Source: Homarus americanus (lineage: Eukaryota > Arthropoda > Malacostraca > Decapoda > Nephropidae). Taken from it: DNA of 64,000 nt. Positions 25,421 to 36,544 of this stretch are shown piece by piece. A program made the position numbers and the translations under genes. The stretch lies in NCBI RefSeq assembly GCF_018991925.1, contig NW_024725489.1:8732255-8796254 (forward strand), in the 5' to 3' direction. The stretch's first letter is position 1; each line of letters starts with the position of its first letter. The notes under the pieces were generated by a model. It was not told where the DNA came from, made no database searches, and worked only from the letters and a program-made list of their open reading frames with translations.

Positions 25421-26159
25421 TCATCTGCCGTCGGCCCCCTCCGGCCGGGATGAAGGCCGGTCCACTGCTTGGGCTGTCGTCTCCTTAGATGACTGTAAGG
25501 CAGGTTCCGCGGACCAGGGCTCGCCCTCCGTACGTGAGTGTCGGCGAGACCAAAGACCGTCCTGTCTTACACCTTCCACAGTGGTGAATCCCTCCCTGGC
25601 TGGGCTCACCAGGGTTCGTTGTGTGGCGATTCATTCCACACTCCTTAACTTCCTAAAGTAGAAAAATATAAAATCTTCTTAATCCTAGACCAAGGGAGGA
25701 CTTGACAGAAGTGACGTGGTGTGTGGTGGGTTGAGTACTGCATTCATCACGCTGCATTCATCACGCTGCTTCTTCACGCTGCTTCTTCTCTGCTCGTATG
25801 TACTGTGGTTGACGGCCGGCTGGCCATGGGTGGTACTGTGAGTGACATTTGACAGAGAAACAATCCTAAAGGGATGATGGATTAGTTGGAAGTGCATTCG
25901 CAAAAAAATGTTTACTTTATACGTTACGTCAATGTTTGGCAACTATCATTTCCGTCACGACAATGTTCTCATCAGGCTGGGTCGGGGAGTGAAGCTCTGC
26001 GCACTACACTGAATATCATTTATCACTGCGCGTCAAAGAGTACATCACAAATCATAATAGCATAAAAATACACTGAGTGAAGCTCTGCATTCATCGCAAT
26101 ATTACTTTATATTAACCATCATCATCAACACACAGCTTACGGGACAAAAGACGGGGGAT

Positions 26160-26460
26160 TAGTGTGGTCAAGCGAGGCGGGGCGGGTCAGAAGGACGTGA
26201 GGTCACACGAGCGGGGTGGGGCGAGGCGGGGCGGCACTGGGCGAGGCGAGGCTGGCCAGGCCCAGCCAGGCTGGTGCGTTGCGGGTGAGGTGGGGAGGAG
26301 CCGAGGCGTGGTTGATCGGGCCAGGCCGGGGCTTTGCGGGGCAGGGCGGGGTAAGGAATGGTGGGGCGGTGCACGGAGCGGCGGGGCGGGACAGGGATGG
26401 GAGGAAGGGTAAGGAGGGTGAGGTGAGGATTAGGACAGGGAGGAGGATGTAGGTTAAAAG
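26160..26460 (+). repeat. G-rich degenerate tandem stretch
   Basis: Repeated GGCGGGGCGAGG-like words give strong strand asymmetry (G on the plus strand) with several GGGG runs spaced by 1-7 bases, so quadruplex formation is possible. The overlapping Gly/Arg/Ala and Pro-rich frames are shadows of this composition. Confidence 0.7.
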
Positions 26461-26861
26461 ACATGTTAAGTTATAACAGTTAGTACAGACACAGCTTTCA
26501 TCACTGAAACACAATGGCTACATTTAACACTGCCCAACAATCAAACTGCACTTGGGCTACTGAGAATGTCACAGATCGCGGGGGACACTGAGAAATTATG
26601 TTAAGCACTGAATATATTTCTATTAAAAATTCGCACACACCTTGACGAGAGACATTTACTTGAGCTGTAAAGGTGACACACTAGGACACTTTTCACGCTA
26701 CTACGCAGGAACTTCTTATTACGCACTTACGAACGATACTCAAACAACTAGCCAGGTGTTATGGCTAAACGAGGGAGGGCATGGGTTTACGTTAAGTACA
26801 CTGTTACCAATAACAAGGGACGAGGGGGGCGTGGGTTAACTTCATAGTTCGCTGCCACCAA

Positions 26862-27691
26862 TATAATGAGACACAATAAACAGAGAAGAGGAAGAGGATT
26901 ACATATAAGTAGGAGAAGTATAGAGATAGGGATGTAAAGATAGGAAACTTGGTAGTGTGGCTGGCCGGGGTGTTATTTACTCAGCGTCAATACGCTTATC
27001 TTATCTCGTATGTCAATACACATATATTACTTCTTAAAGGGACAACTTGTTAAACACCTCTTCGATACAACTATTTACTAATTCACTCAATGACATGGAC
27101 ACATTAATATCACTACTATATCGGGGTACTAACGCATTATGATTTACGTTACTTGACACCAACTCTCGGGCACACCTGAATGAATACACTTCCCACAGTA
27201 GGTAACTCACCCTAGGACGTTCTGACAAGACTCACGTGTACCCTGACGTAGGCCCTAGTGAGTGCTGGCTGGGCTGCCTCCTATGGGAGAATCTGCTCAG
27301 CTGGCGATGCCGTGGTCTGGTCGGGAGGTCTCCCTCCCGACCTGGGGAGGGGACGTGCGTGACTCTGCTTAGTGAATCGAGTGACGACCCGAACGGGAGA
27401 GAGATGACAGCAACCAGAATGAGAATCAGTATGACCAGAATCATCCGTGGACGGGACTGCAGGGCCTTTATATGGGGGAGGAACAGCCGGCGTTTTGACC
27501 TCTGCCAATTAACACTAAACTGGTTTGATCTGGATAGCTGTGTGCAGGTGTGGTCCTTGCCAGGTGTCTTGGTTAGGTGCGGTTGTAGGTCACCCGGCTC
27601 ACGTCATTAGCGGGCGAGGTCAAGTCCCTTGGGTCGACCTGAGGTGTGTCAACCCGGAATGTGGTGGTACCACGAGGTCTGTAGTGTACTT
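26862..27691 (-). repeat. 5' LTR of the non-autonomous element (truncated)
   Basis: Nearly identical to 23325-24150. Similarity stops at GTGTACTTG (27683-27691); beyond this the sequence is unrelated, so the LTR's first 55-60 bases are missing. Confidence 0.8.
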
Positions 27692-27982
27692 GTTATGAAT
27701 TGCAAATTGCTGGTAATGATATTAGTTGCAACAAGATCTAATAGAAGCAGAAATACATCTGTGTCAGGCGACTACCCATGAACTGTACGTACAGTTGGGG
27801 AATGTTCCGCGAAAGACATTCGACCACTCTGAATGTGAGAACTGTGGTAGCAAAGTCGTAGCCAGACATTCACCTACCTATCTGGTAACTGTATTATACT
27901 GTCATCATGCAAAATTAAACTCATAACAAATACATTTAAAATAAGTTATTTCATTTACCATGCAATGCTAACTCCATTAATT
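27692..27982. other. No gene recognised
   Basis: Short frames only. Possibly the decayed C-terminal side of copy iv. Confidence 0.3.
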
Positions 27983-28600
27983 TTATCTATCCTTACTGTA
28001 CTGAGGCAATACACATTGACTGCAAGTTTTGAAGACTATCCCTAACCCAGCACAGTTACCAGATCGGTGAGTATCTGACTGTTTCTTTGCTTCCATAGGT
28101 TCGAATTTGTGGGAGGGTGTCCTACGCGGAACATTCCCCTCAACCCTGGCCTCGGCGAACACCCAGGTATGGGATGTCGAAACTTTGGATTGTGACTGTA
28201 CATCGCTCATGTTCCTGCCACGTCTTGTTACATCAAGCTTATGCAAGGGAATTAGGGTGTCTGCGTTTTGGTGACCGTGAGTCAATAGGTCATTATTAAG
28301 AAGATTAGGTCTGTTACTGTGAGTGGCTGTACCAAAAAGTACTTGGTCACTCTCCCTAAAATGCTCCAGTAGTTGTTTTGCAAGATATTCAGTTAATTGG
28401 ACCTTATTGTCGATGTGAGACAAAAGTAGTTTCGTTGAGGAGTTGCGTATATTCATTTAGTTTTGGATGTGTAGTGTCTTGCCGTTTTGTTATTGTCTTT
28501 GCCTTCAAAGAATCACATAGCCTATATACCTGTCAAAAATTACCTTTCCCTCTGAATACGAATTCATAAGTCTATAAATACATTTAATGACTGCATGACG
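27983..28600 (-). pseudogene. FEN-like family copy iv (middle part)
   Basis: The minus-strand frame 28456-27983 reads RNSSTKLLLSHIDNKVQLTE, AKQLLEHFRESDQVLFGTAT, and then THGHQNADTLIPLHKLDVTR. HQNADTL takes the place of the HEEADTR motif of copy iii. Upstream, in another frame (28570-28500), VIFDRYIGYVI corresponds to VSFDRYRKDSI of copy iii. Downstream similarity fades after RVEGNV. This copy is therefore the middle of the same protein family, cut at both ends. Confidence 0.55.
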
Positions 28601-30477
28601 GAGGTCTTTGATTGTGTCCATTCTCAGTGATTTGTTCATGGACTGAAGGACAGTTTAATCATCTATTATTAACAGTTGCTCTGGTCTCATCGACCTAACA
28701 GATTCGGTAAGCACTAATATGTTTGAACCTGGGTTCATGTTGAGTGCGGGTTCAGGTTCGGGTGCCATCACGGTTTATTGAAAGAACATGGCAGCCAAAA
28801 GGGACTTTTCGTTTTCATGGCCTGCACTCAAAAAATGAAAATATTTTTCTGATGTAGATTTTTATGATGGTGCCCAAAATTTGATTTTTTTAGATATGAT
28901 TAGCAAAAAAAAATTATATCCCTTTAAATTTTCAATGTTTTCCATTGAAATGCTACAATGTGGGGTAAAATACTAAAAAAGAACAACAAACAAACCTTTG
29001 AAAACCTTAGCTGACCTTTCCTACCCTATTAAAAAGGTTAATAATCGCTTTCGAGTTCATGGACCCTCCCCCTCCTCATCTGAACACCGAAATCTACACC
29101 AACACCTACTAAACACCGAAAACACCAATAAGGTAAGCATTTTCTAGTTTTAGGATTTTTATAGGTTGGGTGAGGTTTTCAAAAGTTTGTTTGGTGTTCC
29201 TTACTTCGTCACTCTTAATGATCTACAACAAAAAATCATAGACTAAAGCAATTTAGGCTAAAAATGGTAACATTTCAATGCAGAACAGGGAGGCGATATG
29301 TAGAGGAGAGGGGCAGGGTTTTTGAGCGGCGGATGGAATTTTTCGCGGGAATGTTTCCTCTGCTTTAGCTATCTCGAAGGTTAGTCCAAAAAATAGGTCG
29401 GGCCTGAGAGGAGACCATCTTGGTCACACTCCATCACTGGTCCTTGAGATCCATATAGCTTGTCTTGCTTCAAAGTTGGTAATGGTACCGGAGTCACTTC
29501 TCCGATGATTAAGGAGTAGAGTGATGATGGATTAGTTGGAGCTGCTGTATTTCTGGTGTTGGTGTCAAGTAGTGAGTAGTCAGTACTGGTTCCTCCCTCG
29601 TAAGTAGTGACATGTAGCTGTGTAGGTGGTGGCCTTCCTTCGCTCCACGATGTGTCTCAGATTTGAGACTTAGGCAAGGTGAAGGGTTGGCAAGTCGGAG
29701 AAGAGTCGGTGTTAAAGGAGGTAATAGTGCTGAATGTCCCAGAGTAGACCTCCAAGATGATAGATAATCTGTAGGCGATCCTGTATGCCGAAGAGATGCA
29801 GAAGACCCTTGACTATCCTAAAATAGCCTGAGTAGGATTCGAGCACGAGGGAGGTGACGACTGGCTTTCCTAAGGTCCACCTTGTAGTTAAGCTGGCGGT
29901 GTGTCTCGTCCGAGTAAAGCTCACAGAACACTAAAAAGAATAAGTAGAACACTCCATACAACAGCAGGTTATACACTCCAGGCATAGCTAAATAAATATG
30001 GAGAAACATTCTCAGTACATTAACTGGCATAAAACATGGAACTTACTGAATAGAAAGGAACAAATAACACTAAGAATTAATGTTTTTTTTTAAATGCATA
30101 AGAGTAATTCTATTCACAATATGTTTAAATTACACAAATATTATTTTTTGACGCTACAATCCTGCATGAAAGCTAAAATTAGTAAACCGACGATAAAATT
30201 ATTGTGGATCATTCATAATCAATATTTAAACATTCATTGTCATATTTCACACACTAAAATTGCAAGTTGTTTGCAGTTGCCCTAAAAAAAATCCAACACA
30301 TGGTGGTTCTCAAATTCTTGTACGATGATTGCTATTCTGGCTGTCGAATCTTGATAAAATTTCCACTTAGGCGGTGCTGGCTTTCCTGCCTACTCCCCCT
30401 CTGACACTTTAAGAAATTTACAGATATTTGGATGGAATGAAGTAATATTTGCCAGCATATGGTTATGCCATCTTTCT
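28601..30477. other. No gene recognised; possible MITE at 28980-29205
   Basis: GAACAACAAACAAACCTTTG (28981-29000) and the reverse complement of 29173-29205 (GGAACACCAAACAAACTTTT) form imperfect inverted ends about 220 bp apart. The remainder shows no convincing coding frame. A GATGATGGATTAGTTGGA word (29524) also occurs at 25874 inside the LTR element. Confidence 0.35.
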
Positions 30478-31314
30478 AAAGAGTTGTTGGTACGAGGTAA
30501 ATAGATAAATCTTCGGCAACACGATCATGCATATTCCATATGCTGCCAGGAAAACTTGGAGCTCGCCTGTTACAGTATGTCGACGTTGTCTGCCAATGTA
30601 TGTCTCTTAAAATTGACAGTATCAGTTTCCGGTGGCACATTCTCTTGCAGTGTCTCAAACGCGTTGACCACTTTTCTTGTGGGATGAAGGCCAGAGCTGG
30701 TAACATTCGAAAATTCAGGGCAAAGTCAGCATCAAAAGAATTATTAAAATTTTCATGTGCATTTTCAATTAATTTTTGTTGTAGTTTATGTGTTGACATT
30801 ATTTCCTTTTTCAGTTTCAGTTCCTTAAGCTCCCTTTTCAATATGTACAATTTAGATTTATGTAACTCTTCTTGTCTTTTGTCACACACTTCATAAACAC
30901 TTGTCACCCTCCTAGTTCGCCTTGGTGTGATCCTTGGCCCAGAACCAGATGCCCTGAACACTGAAGAAAGGTGTTGGTTGGAAGCATGAGCAGGAGGGGG
31001 TGAGACAGGCTCACTCAATAGTGAGTCAGGGGCATTGACTGGCGAGGCAGGATCAATGACTGGTGAGGCAGGAGCAATGACTGGTGAGGCAGGAACATTA
31101 ACTTGTGAGACAAAAACAGAGGATCAAATTAGAGGTCGATAAACAGAACTAGATGAAACAGCAGTAAATTGTGCAGAATACACAGTTGATGGCCCTGGGG
31201 TTGGAACAGGTAAAACAAGTGGATCTTAGGACTGAGTAAGTGAAGCAGAAGATACACTTGCAGAAGTCTTCCACATGCCACGACCACTGGGTTGCTCATG
31301 CACCTCGGCATAAG
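30478..31314 (-). pseudogene. Myb/SANT-type (NAIF1-like) gene, last exon
   Basis: The minus strand enters through a good acceptor (GTGTACTGTTTCAG/CTTATGCC) at 31315. The exon reads AYAEVHEQPSGRGMWKTSAS, then a Ser/Pro/Val-rich region with four PASPVI-type repeats, then TPRRTRRVTSVYEVCDKRQE and a Lys/Glu-rich coiled-coil-like helix (KRELKELKLKKEIMSTHKL), and ends in a frame to 30476. Two in-frame stops (TAA at 31226-31228, TGA at 31124-31126) lie in the low-complexity part, so the copy is decayed. The coiled-coil tail and Myb-like N-terminus fit proteins that accompany PIF/Harbinger transposons or host genes derived from them. The assignment rests on domain order. Confidence 0.55.
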
Positions 31315-31508
31315 CTGAAACAGTACACTGTGTCAGTACACGTGTATAAGGTAAAGGTAAAAGTGACATAAGAAAAATAACAGATGAAATATTTAGCTGT
31401 CAGCCACTGTTCCCGTATGATTTTTAGATAGCAAAAGGAGATTGAGCAATGGGAGTTATGAATGCACGCAACTGTATAAATCAATCACGTTTCTGTAATA
31501 TGCTCACC

Positions 31509-31711
31509 TAGCTGCACATTTAATAAGGTATTATTTGCTTCATCTACTGGTTGAATGCAGAAGGACTCATAAATGTCATCAGCCATTGACAATTCAGCCC
31601 TCATCATTGATGCTTTTAAGGCGATTTCTTCTGAAACTTCCAATATTTTGTCTGGTGGAAAACCACCTGTCCTTGTTAGCATTTTTCTTTGCTGTATATC
31701 TCTGCTTTTAG
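31509..31711 (-). pseudogene. Myb/SANT-type gene, middle exon
   Basis: Bounded on the minus strand by an acceptor (GTTATGTTTCTTTCAG/AACTAAAAG) and a donor (CAGCTAG/GTGAGCAT). It encodes TKSRDIQQRKMLTRTGGFPP and DKILEVSEEIALKASMMRAE, ending in NNTLLNVQL. The 'K-x-TGG-PP' motif marks the end of the Myb/SANT-like DNA-binding fold in this family (usual form TGGGPP). The reading frame joins the last exon without shift. Confidence 0.6.
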
Positions 31712-32642
31712 TTCTGAAAGAAACATAACAAAATAAATACTGCATACTGTACAGTACAAACATAAATAATAATAGCAACAGCATAGGCTTTTATCATGCT
31801 TTCATCACCAATGTCTATGGGCAAAGTGGATGCAGAAGAGACTAATATAATTTACTGTACATATATATGCATCACAAAAGAAATATGTTTGGGTTTTGAA
31901 CGAATTTTACAATACAGCATTGTTTACAGAACTTGTACATTTAATCACTGACTTACGATGGGGTTAGGTACCCAAATCTAGGTTGTAAGTCAAAAATGCC
32001 ATTTGAAAGTGAATTAAATAAAGAAAATTTTGTATGTGCACTGATGTTGTGACTCAAAAATATGTAATTTGACCAAATATTGGTACGACTGAGGCAGGTC
32101 GTAAGTGCGGGTTGTAGTAGAAGAGTAGGTCGTTAGTCTGGTAGGAGCTGTATGTATGTTTAAAAAATTTAAATTGACCATTAAAAATTGAGTAAGAAAA
32201 CATGTTTGTACTTTACGATGCTGATGTTCACTTACATCAGTATATCTAAAACAAATATAAAAAAAAGTTTTTAAAGTAGGCCTAAAACAGGCTAACACAT
32301 ATCTACTCGGCTACAGTCATATCTGCTATAAAAATTATGCTAGTAATGATGACTCATATGCTTCTGACAAGTCATTTGAGGTGACACTTCAGAAACTGAG
32401 CCTATACCTGTTTGAAGCTTACCTTGACGGAATAATTTGGCTTGCTAATTATGTGGGGGCACCAACCCCATACTTGCCAATTTTTTTTGGTACATGTCAT
32501 GGTCGTAAAATATTTTCAGGCAACTAATATAAAGCACACCAAATCTGCAGAATAATACCTGTTTCATATAGAGTTATATGCTGTATAGCTTCGATCTATG
32601 ACAATGGCCACCCATTGGCAGTGAATAACTGGTAAAAAAATT
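31712..32642. other. Presumed intron, no feature recognised
   Basis: AT-rich, with no coding frame of note. Confidence 0.35.
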
Positions 32643-32870
32643 GGAAATAACCTAACTTTAACTTAAAAAACCTAACGTTATCAAACTTAACCTAGCTTAA
32701 CTGTAACTTAACCTAACCTATTTCTAACTTAACCTAACTTTATTTTTACCTAACCTAACTTTAACAAAATTTAAGTTTATCTGGCCTAATTGAAACTTAA
32801 TGTAACTTAACCTCACCTAACCTAACTTAACTTACCATAATCCTTACCTGAACTTAACCTACCTAACCAA
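32643..32870. repeat. Degenerate telomere-like (CCTAA)n/(CTTAAC)n stretch
   Basis: Dense AACCTAACCTAAC, AACTTAACC and CTAACTTTAAC words over about 230 bp. CCTAA is the complement of the arthropod telomere unit TTAGG. The array is very degenerate and sits inside other repeats. A much weaker TTAGGTTGGGTTAG-like patch lies at 53187-53219. Confidence 0.6.
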
Positions 32871-33312
32871 ATATTAAATATGACTGACACAATTTCTTTT
32901 TCACTTAACCATAATTTTTTATCAATGTTTTTTTTTATTATTTACCGATTTGTAGTGTTAAAAAAATTTTGTAGTTATCATTTCTTGCATATAATTATTA
33001 CTACAAATAAAACATGAAAACAAAGCGTTAATTCTTAGAGTTCCATGTTTGGCAATTAAGGATTTAAAACAAGAGAATCTATGACAGTATAGCTGAGGCA
33101 ATTCTTTACTGTTCTGCCCTGCATACCAGCTCCTTCATTATGAATTCATACTTTTTTTAGATATCATACACAATTTTAACCTAGCACTCTTAGGAATAAA
33201 AATAAATCAATAGCTACACTTTCACATATTAAACTATATGGTTAATCTTACTCAGACACCTGCATCAAATAGCATATATAATTTATGAAAGTAAACGTAA
33301 AAAACATTATAT

Positions 33313-33825
33313 GGGCCGTATTGATAGTCATTACGACGATAATGACAATGACGATCACGATCATCATCTCGATGATCGTGTGTCGGGATGCAACCACCCA
33401 ACGCTGAGTGCCATATTCCTAGGCACTTACATGAGCGTGTAAACACGGCAGCTCGTGTCGGATGGCAAACTTTTTTTTGGCCATGCGCGTGTGCCAAATG
33501 TATTATTTCACATAATTAGAAAGACGATTTAGAGAGATATTTAGTTGCTATTTTATACCGGCACAATAATATATTGTAAAATATATTTTTTTTATAAAAT
33601 TGAACTTTATTATCTGTTCGAAACAAAATAGATAATTGTTTCATCTGAGTACTTGGCAACAATGTTTGCGCGCGTGTTATCAAACATGGAGGTAGTAAGA
33701 AAACGTTCTGCAGCTTGGTCTGAAACCCAACGCATGGCACTTTTGCGCCATATTGAGCAAAGGCCAATCATTGAGGACAGGTCTACAAGCAACACCATAA
33801 ATGATAGGAAAAGAAAGGCCTGAAA
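33313..33825 (+). repeat. Harbinger-like inverted repeat, left arm
   Basis: Reverse complement of 35432-35930. The outer end reads GGGCCGTATTGATAGTCATT, then an ACGACGATAATGAC/CGATCATCAT stretch, then GTGTCGGGATGCAACC. The inner part (33670-33822, plus strand) contains a small frame, RSAAWSETQRMALLRHIEQRP, matching the first exon of the Myb-like gene. The GGSCCGTATTC-type terminus resembles PIF/Harbinger ends, but a 3-bp target duplication could not be confirmed. Confidence 0.65.
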
Positions 33826-34192
33826 ATATCAATTGTAAAAATTAAAAGTAAATAGATTTTTTTAACCAAAGAGTGGTGTTGTGTGTATCATTAAAACTGT
33901 GATGTAGCCGAGTATTGCAGAATTTTAGAGCAAATTATTTGCATTGATAGTAAGCTGTACTTATTCTTTATTTTATTAGTGACAGTAAATATTTAAGCTA
34001 AAGAATAAAGAAAATGAAATCTAATGCTTACTTATGTCGTCATATTTCTGCCTGACACACACAAGACATTGTAGATCGTAAACCTTAGCTTATATCTTGT
34101 TGAAAATGAATATTAACGTTTATACTAAACTATATTACTGGACCAAAAACTGTGATATTTTCCTTGCTAACTCAAGATAGAGTGAGCTCACT

Positions 34193-34610
34193 TGGCTTTT
34201 TTTTTTTTTTTTAAGGGGATTAGCCCACCTGGGCACAGGTCAATGACCCACATCGGGGCCTGGGGGGCGAAAATTTAATAATAATAATAGTAATTCATAG
34301 TAAATAAAATTTATAATTAAAAGTAAAATAAAATAATAACAACAATAACAACACTGTAATAATGATAATAAAGAAAAAATAATAATTATCAATAGTTAGA
34401 AACGCTATATGTACAGTATGTTGTCTTGTCAATAGTAAGAGAAACAATTGAGATCCTGCAATTGTGTGTAAATGAGGCAGAAAGTCAGATCATCAACCTG
34501 GGACTTGGTCACAATTTTCGTGATGCCATATGGCAGCAGGGTCTACCATTAGACAACACATTATGCTTCCAATATCTTCCCAGGTAGTAGTACCTACTTG
34601 CCTCATTCCG
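34193..34610 (-). mobile_element. Poly(A)-tailed retroposon with internal (ATT)n, copy 1
   Basis: On the plus strand it starts with a T run, then GGGCACAGGTCAATGACCCA and GGGGCCTGGGGGGCGAAAAT, an AAT-rich core, and an end block, CATTAGACAACACATTATGC / CTTCCCAGGTAGTAGTACC. In element sense (minus) the T run is a 3' poly(A) tail. Two more copies lie at 37086-38315 (split) and 50336-50972, all in this orientation. It is non-coding. Confidence 0.65.
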
Positions 34611-35108
34611 GAAAACATAGTGAATTTCGTGGTTCAGGTGGTTGAAATTTTATTACTACTACGACAAAAATATTGTATGAATGAATAAAGATAAGAAACA
34701 TACCTTAAACGATAACAGAAGTAATTGTTAATTGAAGATGAGGCTCACAGCACAGACAGCAGTCGTCATCGAAGTCGGAGCTGTGATGTCAACATTCCAA
34801 TAATGTTTCAAGTTCATAACAGTGTTGTGAAAGTTCATTTATCCGTATTAACACTTCTTTTAATTGTTCTTATCAAAAAATAATAATATAATTCGACGTA
34901 GACATCTGTAATATAAAGTACTGGAAGAACTTTCATAAAATATAATGATGATTATTATTTGTCGTAAGGCAGCTATCGGGTGGGGGTAGCCACCCGATGT
35001 TGTTTCCAACATTTCAGGGATATGCGTATGGTTCCCTTCCGATACCCCGTTTATCGGGATGACTATTAATAGACCAGCACGAACACTATCAATTGGCATT
35101 GTGCTTCG

Positions 35109-35128
35109 TAATGACTGTCAATCCGGCC
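35109..35128 (-). repeat. Second Harbinger-like terminus
   Basis: The minus strand reads GGCCGGATTGACAGTCATTA, closely matching the terminus at 33313. Paired with that terminus it would bound about 1.8 kb. Confidence 0.4.
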
Positions 35129-35334
35129 TTTATTCCGATATATAACTCAACGAGATCATAAAAGTATATGAAGGAAGGGAAAACGGGGTGAGACGGGAGC
35201 TTTCCTTCTGTCTACTTCGGTAGGTGGGACTCCTCACATGAATCGTCACTTAAATACTGTAATCCTACTCTATTTAGTAACCCAATGGCAAAAAAACGTG
35301 CTTTTAAATACTAAATTTAGAAATAAGCATATAC

Positions 35335-35560
35335 TTACTCCCTTTTATGTTGGAGCTCCTCTTAAGGTGCTTGGCTGTGCGAGGGACTTGGTCTGGGTTG
35401 CTGGCGTTGAATGAGGCAGTAATTTCATCCCAGGCCTTTCTTTTGCTATCATTTATTGAGTTACAGTACTAGTAGACCTGTTCTTAACGACTGGCCTTTG
35501 CTCGATAAGGCGCAAAAGTGCTATGTGCTGGGTTACTGACAGGGCTGCAGAACACTCTCT
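35335..35560 (-). pseudogene. Myb/SANT-type gene, first coding exon
   Basis: On the minus strand MFARLLSNLERRECSAALSV, HIALLRLIEQRPVVKNRSTS, then after a frame fault DSKRKAWDEITASFNASNPD and RTAKHLKRSSNIKG, before a donor-like GTAAGT at 35335-35340. This is the N-terminal part of the Myb/SANT-like fold (W-x-E-I-x-x-x-F-N pattern). It lies within and beside the right inverted arm. The exon is about 3.6 kb from the middle exon, with the telomere-like stretch and other repeats in the intron. A frame shift near 35445 and the altered donor context indicate decay. Confidence 0.5.
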
Positions 35561-35930
35561 CCTCTCCAAGTTTGATAACAACCGCGCAAACATTGGTGCT
35601 AAGTACTCAGATGAAAAAATTATCTGTATTTTGTTTCGAACAGATAATAAAGTTCAATTTTATTAAAAAATATGTTTTACAATATATTATTGTGCCGGTA
35701 TAAAATAACAACTAAATATCTCTCTAAATCGTCTTTCTAATTATGTGAAATAATGCATTTGGCACACGCGCATGGCCAAAAAAAATTTTGCCATCCGACA
35801 CGAGCTGCCGTGTTTACAAGCTCATGCAAGTGACTAGGAATATGGCGCTCAGCGGTTGCATCCCGACACACGATGCATCGTGATGATGATCGTGATCGTC
35901 ATTATCGTCGTAATGACTAGGAATACGGCC
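35432..35930 (-). repeat. Harbinger-like inverted repeat, right arm
   Basis: Pairs with 33313-33825 along nearly the whole length. The outer end (minus strand) reads GGCCGTATTCCTAGTCATTA. Identity is high by eye, with small indels. Confidence 0.65.
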
Positions 35931-36065
35931 AGAGAGAGGTGGTGGTAGGGTTGAGTTGGTCAGGTCTGATCACAACTAATCTTGGTTCTTCCTGCTTCCC
36001 TCGGGAGGTTGGGTGGAGCCCACCAGGTCTGATTTTAGCTTTCCCTGATCGACGTTGTCACAGCT

Positions 36066-36482
36066 TTGATAAATAAAAGAATGACGAAAATGATTCCGGG
36101 ACTTAGAAACCTTCGATATAAAGATAGATTAAAGAAACTAAACTTGCATTCCCTAGAAAGACGAAGAGTGCTGGGAGATATGATAGAAGTATTTAAGTGG
36201 GTGAAAGGAATCAATAAAGGAGATATAGATAAAGTTCTTATAATATCCGAGCAGGATAGGACTCGTAGCTATGGATTTATGTTGGATAAGTTTAGGTTTA
36301 GGAGGGAGATAGGAAGAAACTGGTTCACAAATAGGGTGGTAGACGAGTGGAACAAGCTTAGCAACTTTGTAGTAAGTGCTGGGACGCTGGAAAGTAGAGA
36401 GTGGTTATAACTCTCGACAGGAAATGCCACGCACAGGCCAACCGGCCTCTTGCTGACTGTTTATTTTCTTATGTTCTTATGT
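36066..36482 (+). pseudogene. CR1-type LINE, 3' end of ORF2 (5'-truncated)
   Basis: The frame reads MTKMIPGLRNLRYKDRLKKL, NLHSLERRRVLGDMIEVFKW, RSYGFMLDKFRFRREIGRNW and FTNRVVDEWNKLSN. This is the C-terminal end of the reverse transcriptase ORF, the same region as in the copies at 51250 and 60500. The 3' end carries the octamer tail TTTCTTATGTTCTTATGTT (36465-36483). It is cut at the 5' side just before the MTKMI block, as usual for LINE insertions. Confidence 0.85.
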
Positions 36483-36544
36483 TAATAAAATTAAGATTTA
36501 ATAGCTTGATGTTTGGGTAATTTTGTGAGCAATTACTGAACATA

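Larger units (their letters stand above)
24214..26861 (-). other. Non-coding interior of the LTR element
   Basis: From left to right: the polypurine tract complement (24214-24222); a second ACCTCCCGCCAAGAYCAAAG unit (24391-24411); an AT-rich stretch; short CTTCTGTCTTCTTTCTTCAC repeats (24900-24985); a tandem array at 25060-25420; a segment shared with 48150-49360; and a G-rich stretch at 26160-26460. No frame with a recognisable domain exists. The longest frames over the G-rich part are compositional. Confidence 0.6.
23325..27691 (-). mobile_element. Non-autonomous LTR retrotransposon, minus strand
   Basis: Two direct repeats (23325-24213 and 26862-27691) enclose about 2.65 kb without gag or pol. 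On the minus strand the interior begins, directly after the right LTR, with TTGGTGGCAGCGAAC (26861-26847), a typical primer-binding-site sequence of LTR elements. It ends with the purine run GGCGGGAGG (24222-24214) just before the left LTR. These signals set the orientation. The two LTRs differ by about nine substitutions and two single-base indels over about 830 bp, counted by eye. The right LTR lacks its outermost 55-60 bp. A related, shorter copy lies at 47256-49383. Confidence 0.8.

Noticed and set aside
26164..26514. Gly/Ala/Arg-rich and Pro-rich frames on both strands
   Set aside because: Both follow from the G-rich degenerate repeat in the LTR element interior; no domain and no match between copies.
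23325..27691. Segmental duplication instead of an LTR element
   Set aside because: The two repeats are bounded by primer-binding-type and polypurine sequences in the right places, and a second copy sits inside Penelope 2 with short target repeats.
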